Assembly: GCF_000176235.1 (NCBI RefSeq)
Contig: NZ_ACZV01000005.1
Location: 2,294,001 to 2,358,000 of the forward strand
Reading direction: 5' to 3'
Origin: Vibrio orientalis CIP 102891 = ATCC 33934
Lineage (GTDB): Bacteria > Pseudomonadota > Gammaproteobacteria > Enterobacterales > Vibrionaceae
Length of the DNA: 64,000 nucleotides
Below, in pieces: positions 26,331 through 34,318 of the stretch; position 1 is the first letter of the stretch, and every line of letters begins with the position of its first letter. The notes under the pieces are model-generated. The model was not told where the DNA came from, ran no database searches, and saw only the letters and a list, made by a program, of their open reading frames with translations. Made by a program: the position numbers and the translations under genes.

Positions 26331-26345
26331 CGTTCAATCAGAGAA

Positions 26346-26708
26346 TTAGCAACAGCTGCTATTCTTCTCAGCTGCAATCACTGAGATTTCCACCAGCAGC
26401 GCTTCACGAGCCATATCGCCAGTGACACAAGCGCGTGCAGGCGCGTGGCCCACAGGTACCCATGCATCCCATACCGCATTCATCTCTTGGAAGTCTTGCA
26501 TATCTTTCAAGTAGATAGTTGCAGATAGCATATGCTCTTTATCACTACCGGCTTCAAGCAGTAGTTGTTCAACCTTATCAAGCATAGTTTGAGTTTGTTC
26601 AGTGATGTCTTTGGTAGCATCGGCACAAACTTGTCCACATAGGTAAATCGTACCATTGTGCTTCACAATACGGCTCATGCGCTGTTTGGTATGTTGGCGT
26701 TCGATCAT
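26346..26708 (-). CDS. RidA/YjgF-family protein
   Basis: RidA-family trimers deaminate reactive enamine/imine intermediates, although many subfamilies have unknown substrates. From the ATG at 26708 the protein has 120 residues. It has the family core IYLCGQVCADATKDITEQT and the substrate-binding arginine region PARACV. A less likely start lies five codons upstream (a TTG). The C-terminus ends in an unusual Cys pair (SSCC). It is a single gene, convergent with prx-grx and divergent from a small membrane protein. Not RidA proper by sequence; closer to the group around E. coli YoaB/RutC, but I cannot place it. Confidence 0.88.
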   Translation of the reverse strand: MIERQHTKQRMSRIVKHNGTIYLCGQVCADATKDITEQTQTMLDKVEQLLLEAGSDKEHMLSATIYLKDMQDFQEMNAVWDAWVPVGHAPARACVTGDMAREALLVEISVIAAEKNSSCC

Positions 26709-26773
26709 TTTTCTCACTTTCAAATTAGATTGCGATATTCTATAGCAAGTTATGTTACCGAATTCGTACCACT

Positions 26774-27031
26774 ATGACATGCCCTCACTGTAAAAATAAT
26801 GGCTGGTTTTGGAAAAAAATTGGCCGCTGTAAGCGCTGTATGGATCAGCTCACCGTGCTATCGGTGTTGTGCTGGATTGTTTGGTGGTTTCTGTTCAAAG
26901 ACGATCCGAAAAGCATTGAGTCTATCGCTTTGATCATTGCGGGGTTTGCGTTTAATGGTTTGCTAGCTCTGCACTTATGGGTGCGTTTTGTCATCTTGCC
27001 GTGGCGAAAGCGCAACAGCCGAAAAGAATAA
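26774..27031 (+). CDS. Small zinc-ribbon membrane protein (probably DUF3624)
   Basis: This 85-residue protein opens with two CxxC pairs (CPHC at 3-6 and CKRC at 19-22), a likely zinc knuckle. Two membrane helices follow at about 27-42 and 49-71, then a basic tail RKRNSRKE. I associate the N-terminal pattern MTCPHCKNN-KIGRCKRC with the Vibrio family DUF3624, but from memory only. No function is known. The start is the ATG at 26774, 65 bp from the divergent RidA-family gene. Confidence 0.72.
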   Translation: MTCPHCKNNGWFWKKIGRCKRCMDQLTVLSVLCWIVWWFLFKDDPKSIESIALIIAGFAFNGLLALHLWVRFVILPWRKRNSRKE

Positions 27032-27042
27032 CGACCCTTTCA

Positions 27043-27163
27043 CTCAAAATAGTTGGAGTCAGAGCGAGGCGGAGAAAAAACGAATCCTATGAGCATAGTG
27101 AGTCTATTCGATTAGGTGAGTTTTTTTAACAACGAAGCTATGGCTTCAAATATGAAGAGTAAA
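27043..27163. repeat. Possible intergenic repeat with the GCTTCAAATATGAAG motif
   Basis: This 120-bp purine-rich, non-coding stretch ends in GCTTCAAATATGAAG (27143-27157). The same 15 bases recur at 41158-41172 upstream of yibN. Only the 15-mer is shared within the window, so calling a larger unit here is a guess based on how such elements look in other vibrios. Confidence 0.35.
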
Positions 27164-27202
27164 AAAGAAAAAAGCCCCAAAACCAAATACTGGTTTGGGG
27201 GC
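27164..27202 (-). terminator. Terminator of argHA
   Basis: On the minus strand CCCCAAACCA pairs with TGGTTTTGGGG with one bulge, followed by CTTTTTTC. A second short hairpin (TTCTTAGA / TCTAAGAA) lies at 27204-27222. Confidence 0.85.
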
Positions 27203-27320
27203 CTTCTTAGATTCTTCTAAGAAAAAGCAGTGGTACTTTAATAGACTCTGCCTTTTATAATTAGTTCCAAAGTTACTCGATCTTTTTTGATCTTTTTCAG
27301 CACCTTTGCAATTCAATTGG

Positions 27321-29195
27321 TTACGCGACGTTTACTCGAGCAATTGATTGCTCAACCAAATTCACTTCCAATGCCACCTCATCACAAGCATGTTGACGTG
27401 GACACTGGTCGCAATCTTTTAGCACCTTCTCAGGCAGCAATGACTTCGATGTTGGCAAGAAGGATTGCTTCATAAAGAACTCTGGCGTACGTGTCAGGAC
27501 GAATACTTTCTTAATCGCCATTTGACGCGCCTTATCCACCAAGTATTGCACTATGGCACTGCCTTGACCTTGGCCCTGCCAGCCCGCTTCGATACCTAAC
27601 GATCGAATTTCAGCGAGGCCAGAATCATACACATACAGCGATGCACAGCCAGTCACCTCACCATGATGCTCAGCGACGGCAAACGAGCCAATATCACGCA
27701 CTAGCTCACTACGCGAACGCGGAAGGTTCTCACCCATATTAGCCCAGTAGGCCACCATACCTTCGAGCGACTCAATATCAGTCAGACGCGCAGGACGTAC
27801 GTTAACCGCAGAAGTATCACGCTTAATTAGGCGCCCTTCCGCTTGCTCAACCGCATGCGCGACTTGCTTAGGAGACACGCCGCCTAAGGCGCTACGCTTC
27901 TCAAGACACGACTCTATGGTCAAGATGTCGTAGACATCGGACTCAATCACTTCTGAGAACTCTTTCAATTCAGCAATCGATAGCTCTTCTAGTGCACAGC
28001 CTTTAGCAATCGCACCAACAACCGCTACACCCACAATATGGTGCGCTTCACGGAACGGAATGCCTTTCGCTACTAGGTAATCGGCTAGCTCAGTGGCGTT
28101 AGCATAACCTTGCTTAGCCGCTTCTAGAGTACGCTCACCATTAACCTTGATACCATCAAAACAGAGCGCCGCCATTTCCATACAGTCGTTCCACGTATCT
28201 AGCGCATCAAACAGACCTTCTTTGTCTTCCTGCATATCTTTATTGTACGCAAGAGGCAACGCCTTAACTGTCATCATCATGCCAGCCAATGAACCGTAGA
28301 CACGGCCGGTCTTACCACGGATAAGCTCTAACGCATCCGGGTTTTTCTTCTGTGGCATTAGAGAAGAACCTGACGTTACGGTATCTGCCAGCTCGATAAA
28401 GTTAGATTCACCAGAGTTGTAGAAAATCATATCTTCAGCAAGACGCGATAGGTGCAGCATCGAGATCGACGCGACAGACATTAGCTCCATCACATGATCA
28501 CGATCCGATACCGAGTCTAAAGAGTTACGCGTAGCACGACGAAAACCTAGGTTGTGAGCGACTTGTTCACGGTCAATCGGATACGCAGTACCTGCCAATG
28601 CGCCAGAACCCAACGGACACGTATCTAATCGATGGATTGCATCATGCAGACGAGAGTAGTCACGCTCAAACATTTCAACGTAAGCTAAACACCAGTGAGC
28701 AAAAGTAACTGGTTGGGCACGTTGTAGGTGCGTGTAGCCCGGCAGTACCGTATTTTGATGAACTTTCGCTACAGAGACCATTTGAGCTTGCAGGCGATCA
28801 AGTGCCATTAATAGCTGCTGACCTTGCTGACGACACCAAAGTTTAAGGTCTGTCGCCACCTGATCGTTACGCGAACGGCCAGTATGAAGCTTTTTACCTA
28901 GGTCGCCGACTTTGCTGATCAGTTGCTGCTCAACCCAAGAGTGAATATCTTCAGCATCAGAACGTAAAATCTGATGCGGGTCTTCCATCACCTCAAGTTT
29001 CAGTTCATTCAGTGCCAACTCGAGCTTTTGTTGCTCTTCTTCGTTTAATACGTCGACAGAAAGCAAGGCTTTTGACCAAGCAATTGAACCTACGATATCT
29101 TGTTCAGCTAGTCGGTAATCGAAACGCAATGAGTCGTTAAAATCTTTGAATCTCGTATCTGCCGCTTGGGTAAATCTTCCGCCCCATAATGCCAT
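27321..29195 (-). CDS. argH: Argininosuccinate lyase fused to N-acetylglutamate synthase domain, ArgHA
   Basis: The first 460 or so residues are argininosuccinate lyase, the last step of arginine synthesis, with the signature GSSLMPQKKNPD. Residues from about 462 to 620 are a GNAT acetyltransferase (RPARLTDIESLEGMV, RSLGIEAGWQGQGQGSAIV binding acetyl-CoA), which supplies the first step. This argH(A) fusion is known from Moritella and Vibrio. The total is 624 residues; plain ArgH has about 460. The tail has a Cys-rich CDQCPRQHAC segment not usual in GNAT domains. AGGAG precedes the ATG. A terminator behind argG and a palindrome upstream suggest that argHA has its own ArgR-controlled promoter. 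Confidence 0.95.
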   Translation of the reverse strand: MALWGGRFTQAADTRFKDFNDSLRFDYRLAEQDIVGSIAWSKALLSVDVLNEEEQQKLELALNELKLEVMEDPHQILRSDAEDIHSWVEQQLISKVGDLGKKLHTGRSRNDQVATDLKLWCRQQGQQLLMALDRLQAQMVSVAKVHQNTVLPGYTHLQRAQPVTFAHWCLAYVEMFERDYSRLHDAIHRLDTCPLGSGALAGTAYPIDREQVAHNLGFRRATRNSLDSVSDRDHVMELMSVASISMLHLSRLAEDMIFYNSGESNFIELADTVTSGSSLMPQKKNPDALELIRGKTGRVYGSLAGMMMTVKALPLAYNKDMQEDKEGLFDALDTWNDCMEMAALCFDGIKVNGERTLEAAKQGYANATELADYLVAKGIPFREAHHIVGVAVVGAIAKGCALEELSIAELKEFSEVIESDVYDILTIESCLEKRSALGGVSPKQVAHAVEQAEGRLIKRDTSAVNVRPARLTDIESLEGMVAYWANMGENLPRSRSELVRDIGSFAVAEHHGEVTGCASLYVYDSGLAEIRSLGIEAGWQGQGQGSAIVQYLVDKARQMAIKKVFVLTRTPEFFMKQSFLPTSKSLLPEKVLKDCDQCPRQHACDEVALEVNLVEQSIARVNVA

Positions 29196-29260
29196 CGCGT
29201 ATCTCCTGATTACCTATGCTCACTGTAAAGAGTGAATTGCTGTTATTGCTTAGATTGACT

Positions 29261-29275
29261 CTGAATCGTATTCAG
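29261..29275 (-). promoter_or_regulatory. ARG-box-like palindrome upstream of argHA
   Basis: CTGAATCGTATTCAG is a perfect 15-bp palindrome. It has both ARG-box arms (TGAAT and ATTCA) but a three-base rather than four-base centre. It lies 66 bp before the argHA start. Confidence 0.5.
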
Positions 29276-29387
29276 TATTTTATGATGGTTCAAAGTTACG
29301 GCAAATCAAAACAAAAAGAAAGTATTAATTCACTTTTTTAACATATTTATTCACGACCAATTCTCCACTTCCTATCCAATGAGAACT

Positions 29388-29421
29388 AAAAAAGCCCGTT
29401 TGCTGTCACAAACGGGCTTTT
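29388..29421 (-). terminator. Terminator of argG
   Basis: On the minus strand AAAGCCCGTTTG pairs with CAAACGGGCTTT and six T follow. It separates argG from argHA. Confidence 0.92.
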
Positions 29422-29442
29422 ACTATCTCAGTCTAGCTGTGA

Positions 29443-30657
29443 TTATTTTTTCAAGCTGTTTAGCGCACGAATACGGCTTGATAGTGAGTAAAGGCGGATA
29501 AAGCCTTCTGCATGACTTTGGTCGTACACTTCGTCCTCACCAAAGGTTGCAAACTCTTCACAGTACAAGCTGTTGTCAGAGCGTTTCTGAGTTACTGTTG
29601 CGTGGCCTTTATACAGCTTAACAACCACTTCACCGTTAACGTCTTGAGCCAACTCTTCTGACGCCGCTAGGATAGATTTACATAGCGGAGTGAACCAACG
29701 ACCATCGTAAACTAGATGCGATGCTTTCACGCCTAACTCTTCACGGAACTCAAATGCTGTTTTATCCAGAACCAACTGTTCAACCGCACGCAGAGCTTCC
29801 ATCATGATAGTGCCCCCTGGCGTTTCGTAACAACCACGAGACTTCATGCCGACTAGACGGTTTTCAACGATATCAATACGACCGACACCGTGTTTCACAC
29901 CTTTGTCATTTAGGTATACCAGTGCGTTGTAAGGCGTCATTGTCTCACCATCAACTGCCACTACTGCGCCTTTTTCAACTTTTAGCGTTACGTATTCCGC
30001 TTCGTTTGGTGCTTGTTCAGGGTCAACCGTCCATGCCCAGCAATCATCGTTTGGCGCGTTCCAAGTATCTTCTAGCACACCACCTTCTGTTGAGATATGC
30101 CACGCGTTAGCGTCACGAGAGTAAATCTTAGTTAAAGAAGCGCTACATGGAATATTACGCTCTGCTAGGTAATCTAGACACTCTTCACGACTCACGAGAT
30201 CCCATTCACGCCATGGTGCGATGACATGTAGGTCCGGAGCTAGTGCTGCGAATGCACCTTCAAAACGTACTTGGTCGTTACCTTTACCGGTACAGCCATG
30301 ACATAGAGCATCTGCACCCACTTTGCGTGCCACTTCCACTTGAGCCTTGGCAATGATTGGACGCGCCATTGAGGTACCTAGTAGGTATTTACCTTCGTAA
30401 TAAGCACCTGTTTTTAGCGTTGGGTAGATGTAATCAGCAACCATCTCTTCTTTTAGGTCTGCGATGTAGCACTCTGATGCACCTGACGCTTTGGCTTTTT
30501 CTTCGATGCCTGCTAGTTCTTCTTCGCCTTGGCCAACATCGGCTACAAACGCAACCACTTCACAATCATAATTTTCTTTCAGCCATGGAATGATCACTGA
30601 TGTATCCAGACCGCCAGAGTATGCGACAACTACTTTATTTACTTGAACTTTGCTCAT
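29443..30657 (-). CDS. argG: Argininosuccinate synthase
   Basis: ArgG joins citrulline and aspartate with ATP to form argininosuccinate. The 404-residue protein is of the short bacterial type. The PP-loop motif AYSGGLDTS (13-21) binds ATP, and HGCTGKGNDQVRFE and SRGCYETPGG are family signatures. GGAG sits 7 bp before the ATG. A 115-bp gap separates it from argB, so it may be transcribed with argCB or start alone. A strong terminator follows. No argF (ornithine carbamoyltransferase) lies between argB and argG, unlike the Moritella argECBFGH order. Confidence 0.97.
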   Translation of the reverse strand: MSKVQVNKVVVAYSGGLDTSVIIPWLKENYDCEVVAFVADVGQGEEELAGIEEKAKASGASECYIADLKEEMVADYIYPTLKTGAYYEGKYLLGTSMARPIIAKAQVEVARKVGADALCHGCTGKGNDQVRFEGAFAALAPDLHVIAPWREWDLVSREECLDYLAERNIPCSASLTKIYSRDANAWHISTEGGVLEDTWNAPNDDCWAWTVDPEQAPNEAEYVTLKVEKGAVVAVDGETMTPYNALVYLNDKGVKHGVGRIDIVENRLVGMKSRGCYETPGGTIMMEALRAVEQLVLDKTAFEFREELGVKASHLVYDGRWFTPLCKSILAASEELAQDVNGEVVVKLYKGHATVTQKRSDNSLYCEEFATFGEDEVYDQSHAEGFIRLYSLSSRIRALNSLKK

Positions 30658-30772
30658 TTTACTTCTCCAAATTCCCGGCGCTGCGCTTGGCGGTCAGTGC
30701 TACGGGTTACTTCCTGTTAATTCTTATTTAGTCCAACGTCTGTGCATTGAAACGAAATTGTTTATTCCATCT

Positions 30773-31564
30773 TTACTGAGGTAGAAACTGGGTACCAATG
30801 CTTTGACCAGCAAACAGAGCCGTCAGCTTGTCTGGGTAACGCCATGTTGCCACTTCAATAGGTCGACCGAGGTCATTGGCGGCTTCAAGCGCGGCTTGTA
30901 CCTTAACGATCATGCCATCAGTGATAACGTGGCCATCAATCAAGTTTTGCGCTTGTTTCTCATCAAGGCTTTTAATCAAATGACCTTTGCCATCCAATAC
31001 ACCGCTCACATCAGAAAGCAGCACCAATTCAGCATCTAGACTGCCCGCGACTGCGACTGCAGCTTGGTCAGCGTTAACGTTCATCATCTGCCCTTGCTCA
31101 GTCAAGCCAATCGAACTAATGATTGGCAGTGCACCTGTCGCCAATACTGCTTGAAGTACCGATGAATCACCTGGGGTCGCTTTACCCACCGCACCTAGCT
31201 CTGGATCAAGCTCTTCGATATGACAGAGACCACCATCGGCAAGGCTTAAACCAACGGCGTTAAGGCCATCTTTAATCGCTTGTCCTTGCAGCATCTTATT
31301 TGCCGTACCCGCTAATGCACCAGCGATCACTGGGATCTGCTCATAAGGAGTCACACGTAAACCATTTTTCTTAACAGTTTCCAGTTGTAGTTTCGCCATA
31401 AGATCGTCCACTAGATAACCTCCACCATGGACGATCACAATTCGTCGCTGAGCTTGTTGTTGGTAAGTGGCAATCGCACCAAATACCTGACTTAATGTCT
31501 CAGTACACGACAGTGCAGCACCGCCTAATTTGATCACTAATGGAGTTTGTTTGTTATCTGTCAT
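30773..31564 (-). CDS. argB: Acetylglutamate kinase
   Basis: ArgB phosphorylates N-acetylglutamate, the second step of arginine synthesis. The protein has 263 residues from the ATG at 31564. The N-terminal KLGGAAL and the HGGGYLVDDLM loop bind ATP and substrate. NVNADQAAVAVA and LLSDVSGVL are conserved nearer the end. The ATG is chosen over a GTG one codon upstream because AAGGA is 7 bp away. It lies 22 bp after argC, and the two are clearly one operon. Confidence 0.96.
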   Translation of the reverse strand: MTDNKQTPLVIKLGGAALSCTETLSQVFGAIATYQQQAQRRIVIVHGGGYLVDDLMAKLQLETVKKNGLRVTPYEQIPVIAGALAGTANKMLQGQAIKDGLNAVGLSLADGGLCHIEELDPELGAVGKATPGDSSVLQAVLATGALPIISSIGLTEQGQMMNVNADQAAVAVAGSLDAELVLLSDVSGVLDGKGHLIKSLDEKQAQNLIDGHVITDGMIVKVQAALEAANDLGRPIEVATWRYPDKLTALFAGQSIGTQFLPQ

Positions 31565-31586
31565 CACTTATTCCTTCCCTGCCCAA

Positions 31587-32591
31587 TTAAACAAGAGCAG
31601 TCAGCTCTGGAAATCCGTAGTGGATGTTTACACATTGCATCGCTTGACTTGATGCACCTTTAAGTAAGTTATCAATCGCTGAAACAACGATGATATGCTC
31701 ACCTTGAACCTTCCAACCTATATCGCAGAAAGGCGTATTCTCTACATTCTGTAGTGTTGGCAATGTTGACTCTGTCAGCCTCACTGCCGGTTTGTCTTGG
31801 TAAGCCGAGGTAAATGCTTCAGCAATCTGAGCTTCTGTTACGCCTGCTTTGAGTTTCATCGTGATAGTGGCCAAGATGCCACGCTTAAAGTTGCCAAGAT
31901 GAGGAGTGAAAATCACATCCGTACCCAGGTGAGAAGCGATCTCAGGCTGATGACGATGATTAAACACACCGTAAGCTTGTAAGCTCACTTCGCAAAAGCT
32001 GTTGGTCATTGACGCTTTTCTGCCCGCCCCTGACACACCGCTCGTGGCATTAATTACTGGCCACTGATTAGTATCAACCAAGGCATTGTCGAGTAGCGGT
32101 TTGATCGCTAACTGAGAAGCGGTTGGATAACAACCCGGCACGGCAATCAGTTGACTCTGTTTAATCCCTTCCGCATTCCACTCGGCAAGTCCGTACACCG
32201 AATTATCTAACCAAGCTTCATGTTGATGCTCAAAACCGTAGAACTGATCGTAAAAACCATCTTTCTTAACGCGGAACGCACCAGACAGGTCAAACACTTG
32301 GCAACCTTGCTCTAGAAAGATTGGCGCTAAGTCATGACTCACTTCATGAGCCGTGGCTAAAAACACCACATCACTTTGCTTAGCGACTTCAGCCGGATTT
32401 TTTAGCGGCTCTACCGAATGACTAATAATGCCCGCTAGCTTACCGTGCAGCTCAGCGATGCTCTTACCAGCATCTAGACTATTGGCGGAAACATACAAAC
32501 CTGATAGCGTTAGTTCAGGGTGTTTGTGCACCATCAGAGCGAGTTCTGCTCCTGTGTAACCGCTTGCGCCTATGATTGTGGTTTTAAGCAT
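31587..32591 (-). CDS. argC: N-acetyl-gamma-glutamyl-phosphate reductase
   Basis: ArgC reduces N-acetylglutamyl phosphate with NADPH. The 334-residue protein has the Rossmann motif IIGASGYTGAEL (7-18). The active-site cysteine is at 154 in AVPGCYPTASQ, and HRHQPEI follows in the catalytic domain. It is the first gene of argCB and is divergent from argE. The shared region holds two ARG-box-like sequences, as expected for ArgR control of both directions. Confidence 0.96.
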   Translation of the reverse strand: MLKTTIIGASGYTGAELALMVHKHPELTLSGLYVSANSLDAGKSIAELHGKLAGIISHSVEPLKNPAEVAKQSDVVFLATAHEVSHDLAPIFLEQGCQVFDLSGAFRVKKDGFYDQFYGFEHQHEAWLDNSVYGLAEWNAEGIKQSQLIAVPGCYPTASQLAIKPLLDNALVDTNQWPVINATSGVSGAGRKASMTNSFCEVSLQAYGVFNHRHQPEIASHLGTDVIFTPHLGNFKRGILATITMKLKAGVTEAQIAEAFTSAYQDKPAVRLTESTLPTLQNVENTPFCDIGWKVQGEHIIVVSAIDNLLKGASSQAMQCVNIHYGFPELTALV

Positions 32592-32640
32592 CTCTTACAT
32601 CCGTTTTGACTTAAAATCGTCACTCTCGTTGTGACTATAA

Positions 32641-32676
32641 ATTTAAATTATTCGCCTTTTATTGGTTTTTTATTCA
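32641..32676. promoter_or_regulatory. Candidate tandem ARG boxes between argC and argE
   Basis: TGGTTTTTTATTCA (32663-32676) and ATTTAAATTATTCG (32641-32654) match the E. coli consensus TGAATAATTATTCA at 10 and 8 of 14 positions. They lie 22 bp centre to centre, near the normal 21-bp spacing of tandem ArgR sites. The region is AT-rich, so chance matches are possible. Confidence 0.5.
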
Positions 32677-32744
32677 ATAAAAGTGATTTAATATGTGTTT
32701 TACCTTCTTAACCCAAATCTGTCAACAGGGAAAGTAAACTAATT

Positions 32745-33881
32745 ATGCAATTACCAAGTTTTCTAGAGGTCTACAGCGGCCTAATCTCCACCTCATCGAT
32801 CAGCTCGACAGATCCAAGTTGGGATGAAGGCAATGCACAAGTGATTGAAAAGCTCGCCACTTGGTTAAAAGACATCGGTTTTGAAGTAAACCTGACGGAA
32901 GTGGAAGCGGGTAAATTCAACCTCATCGCCAAGAAAGGCTCTGGTGAAGGCGGCCTACTGCTTGCTGGTCACAGTGATACGGTGCCCTTTGATGAGGGAC
33001 GTTGGAACTATGAGCCGCATGCACTCACTGAAGCGAACAATCGCTTTTACGGTTTAGGTACTGCGGATATGAAAGGTTTCTTTGCCTTTATTATTGAAGC
33101 AGTTAAAAAAGTCGACTGGAGCAAACAGACCAAGCCGCTCTATATCCTTGCGACCTGTGATGAAGAGACCACCATGCTCGGCGCTCGCCATTTCACTGAC
33201 AGTGCCCCTTTCAAGCCGGATTACTGCATTATTGGTGAACCTACCAGTCTAGTACCCATTCGCGGTCACAAAGGTCATGTTGCCAATGCCGTGCGTGTGA
33301 CGGGTAAATCAGGCCACTCTTCTGATCCAGCGCTAGGCGTCAACGCGATTGAAATCATGCATGAGGTGCTGTTTGCTCTGATGCAGCTGCGCGACAAATT
33401 GATCAAAGAGTATCACCATCCAGGGTTTGCCATCCCTAGTCCAACTCTAAACCTTGGTCACATTCATGGTGGTGATAGTGCTAACCGTATTTGTGGCTGT
33501 TGTGAGCTGCACTATGATGTGCGACCACTACCGGGAATCAGCTTAGATGGCCTCGATAATATGTTGCGTGGCGCGCTAAAAGAAGTTGAAGCAAAATGGC
33601 CTGGGCGTATTTCCATTACCCCACTGCACGAACCGATTCCTGGCTATGAGTGTCAACATGACCATCCATTTATTGCTGGCGTAGAAGAGATTTGTGGTGT
33701 TGATTCTGAAACGGTCAATTACTGTACTGAAGCGCCGTTTTTGCAACAGCTGTGTCCAACACTGGTACTCGGGCCAGGTTCAATTGACCAAGCCCACCAA
33801 CCCGATGAGTTCTTAGCGTTTGACTTTATCGATCCAACCATCGATGTTCTGTCAAAAGCGATGCATAAATATTGTTTTTAG
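32745..33881 (+). CDS. argE: Acetylornithine deacetylase
   Basis: ArgE hydrolyses N-acetylornithine to ornithine. It is a 378-residue M20-family metallohydrolase. Metal ligands and catalytic residues are in LLAGHSDTVPFD, GTADMKGF, CDEETTML (general base Glu) and IGEPTS. The dimerisation domain lies over about 180-290. A late histidine is in DQAHQPDE. Use of ArgE together with the ArgHA synthase domain means that arginine synthesis here runs by the linear acetyl route. It is divergent from argC, and a terminator follows. Confidence 0.96.
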   Translation: MQLPSFLEVYSGLISTSSISSTDPSWDEGNAQVIEKLATWLKDIGFEVNLTEVEAGKFNLIAKKGSGEGGLLLAGHSDTVPFDEGRWNYEPHALTEANNRFYGLGTADMKGFFAFIIEAVKKVDWSKQTKPLYILATCDEETTMLGARHFTDSAPFKPDYCIIGEPTSLVPIRGHKGHVANAVRVTGKSGHSSDPALGVNAIEIMHEVLFALMQLRDKLIKEYHHPGFAIPSPTLNLGHIHGGDSANRICGCCELHYDVRPLPGISLDGLDNMLRGALKEVEAKWPGRISITPLHEPIPGYECQHDHPFIAGVEEICGVDSETVNYCTEAPFLQQLCPTLVLGPGSIDQAHQPDEFLAFDFIDPTIDVLSKAMHKYCF

Positions 33882-33908
33882 CAAGAGCTGAAAAGCTGGG
33901 ACTTTTTA

Positions 33909-33938
33909 GAAGGTTGACGTATTGCGTCAACCTTTTTT
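33909..33938 (+). terminator. Terminator of argE
   Basis: AGGTTGACG and CGTCAACCT form the stem around TATTG, and six T follow. Confidence 0.92.
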
Positions 33939-33956
33939 ATTTCAATAGATAAAGCA

Positions 33957-34059
33957 GTCATCCTCAAGAGCGAGGGACGAGTGAGATGGGGATCTCCCAA
34001 AGCAAACCGAAAATCCAAAGAGATTCCCTACTCGCTCCTTCGTCACTCTATGGAATGAC
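33957..34059 (+). repeat. Intergenic imperfect palindromic repeat, copy B
   Basis: This 103-bp unit starts GTCATCCTCAAGAG and ends ATGGAATGAC. It has the same layout as copy A (10289-10392), same strand, with left arms partly and right arms almost wholly identical. It lies just past the argE terminator. Confidence 0.8.
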
Positions 34060-34318
34060 AATTTCTCCAAACATCAAAGACCAGAACTCAATCCCGTTTT
34101 TCATATGACGAAGTCCATTTGCATGGTGCATCCTCTGTCTCATTCTGTAAGAAAGTTTCAACATAATTAGTCAAATACATAGCTCGCACAGGGTTACATT
34201 CACTTGCACAATATTTGCAAACTTAGCCTACAGTAATTGACTCCAGGCGACATTTTTCGCTAGATTGTTTACCTAACAAGGAACATTGGATGTAATTTTT
34301 TTACAAGGCAGGATGACA

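Larger units (their letters stand above)
33882..34318. other. Gene-free gap between argE and ppc
   Basis: These 437 bases hold the argE terminator, palindromic repeat copy B, and about 260 bp of AT-rich sequence that should include the ppc promoter. I could not fix a -10/-35 pair and see no RNA gene. Confidence 0.6.
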
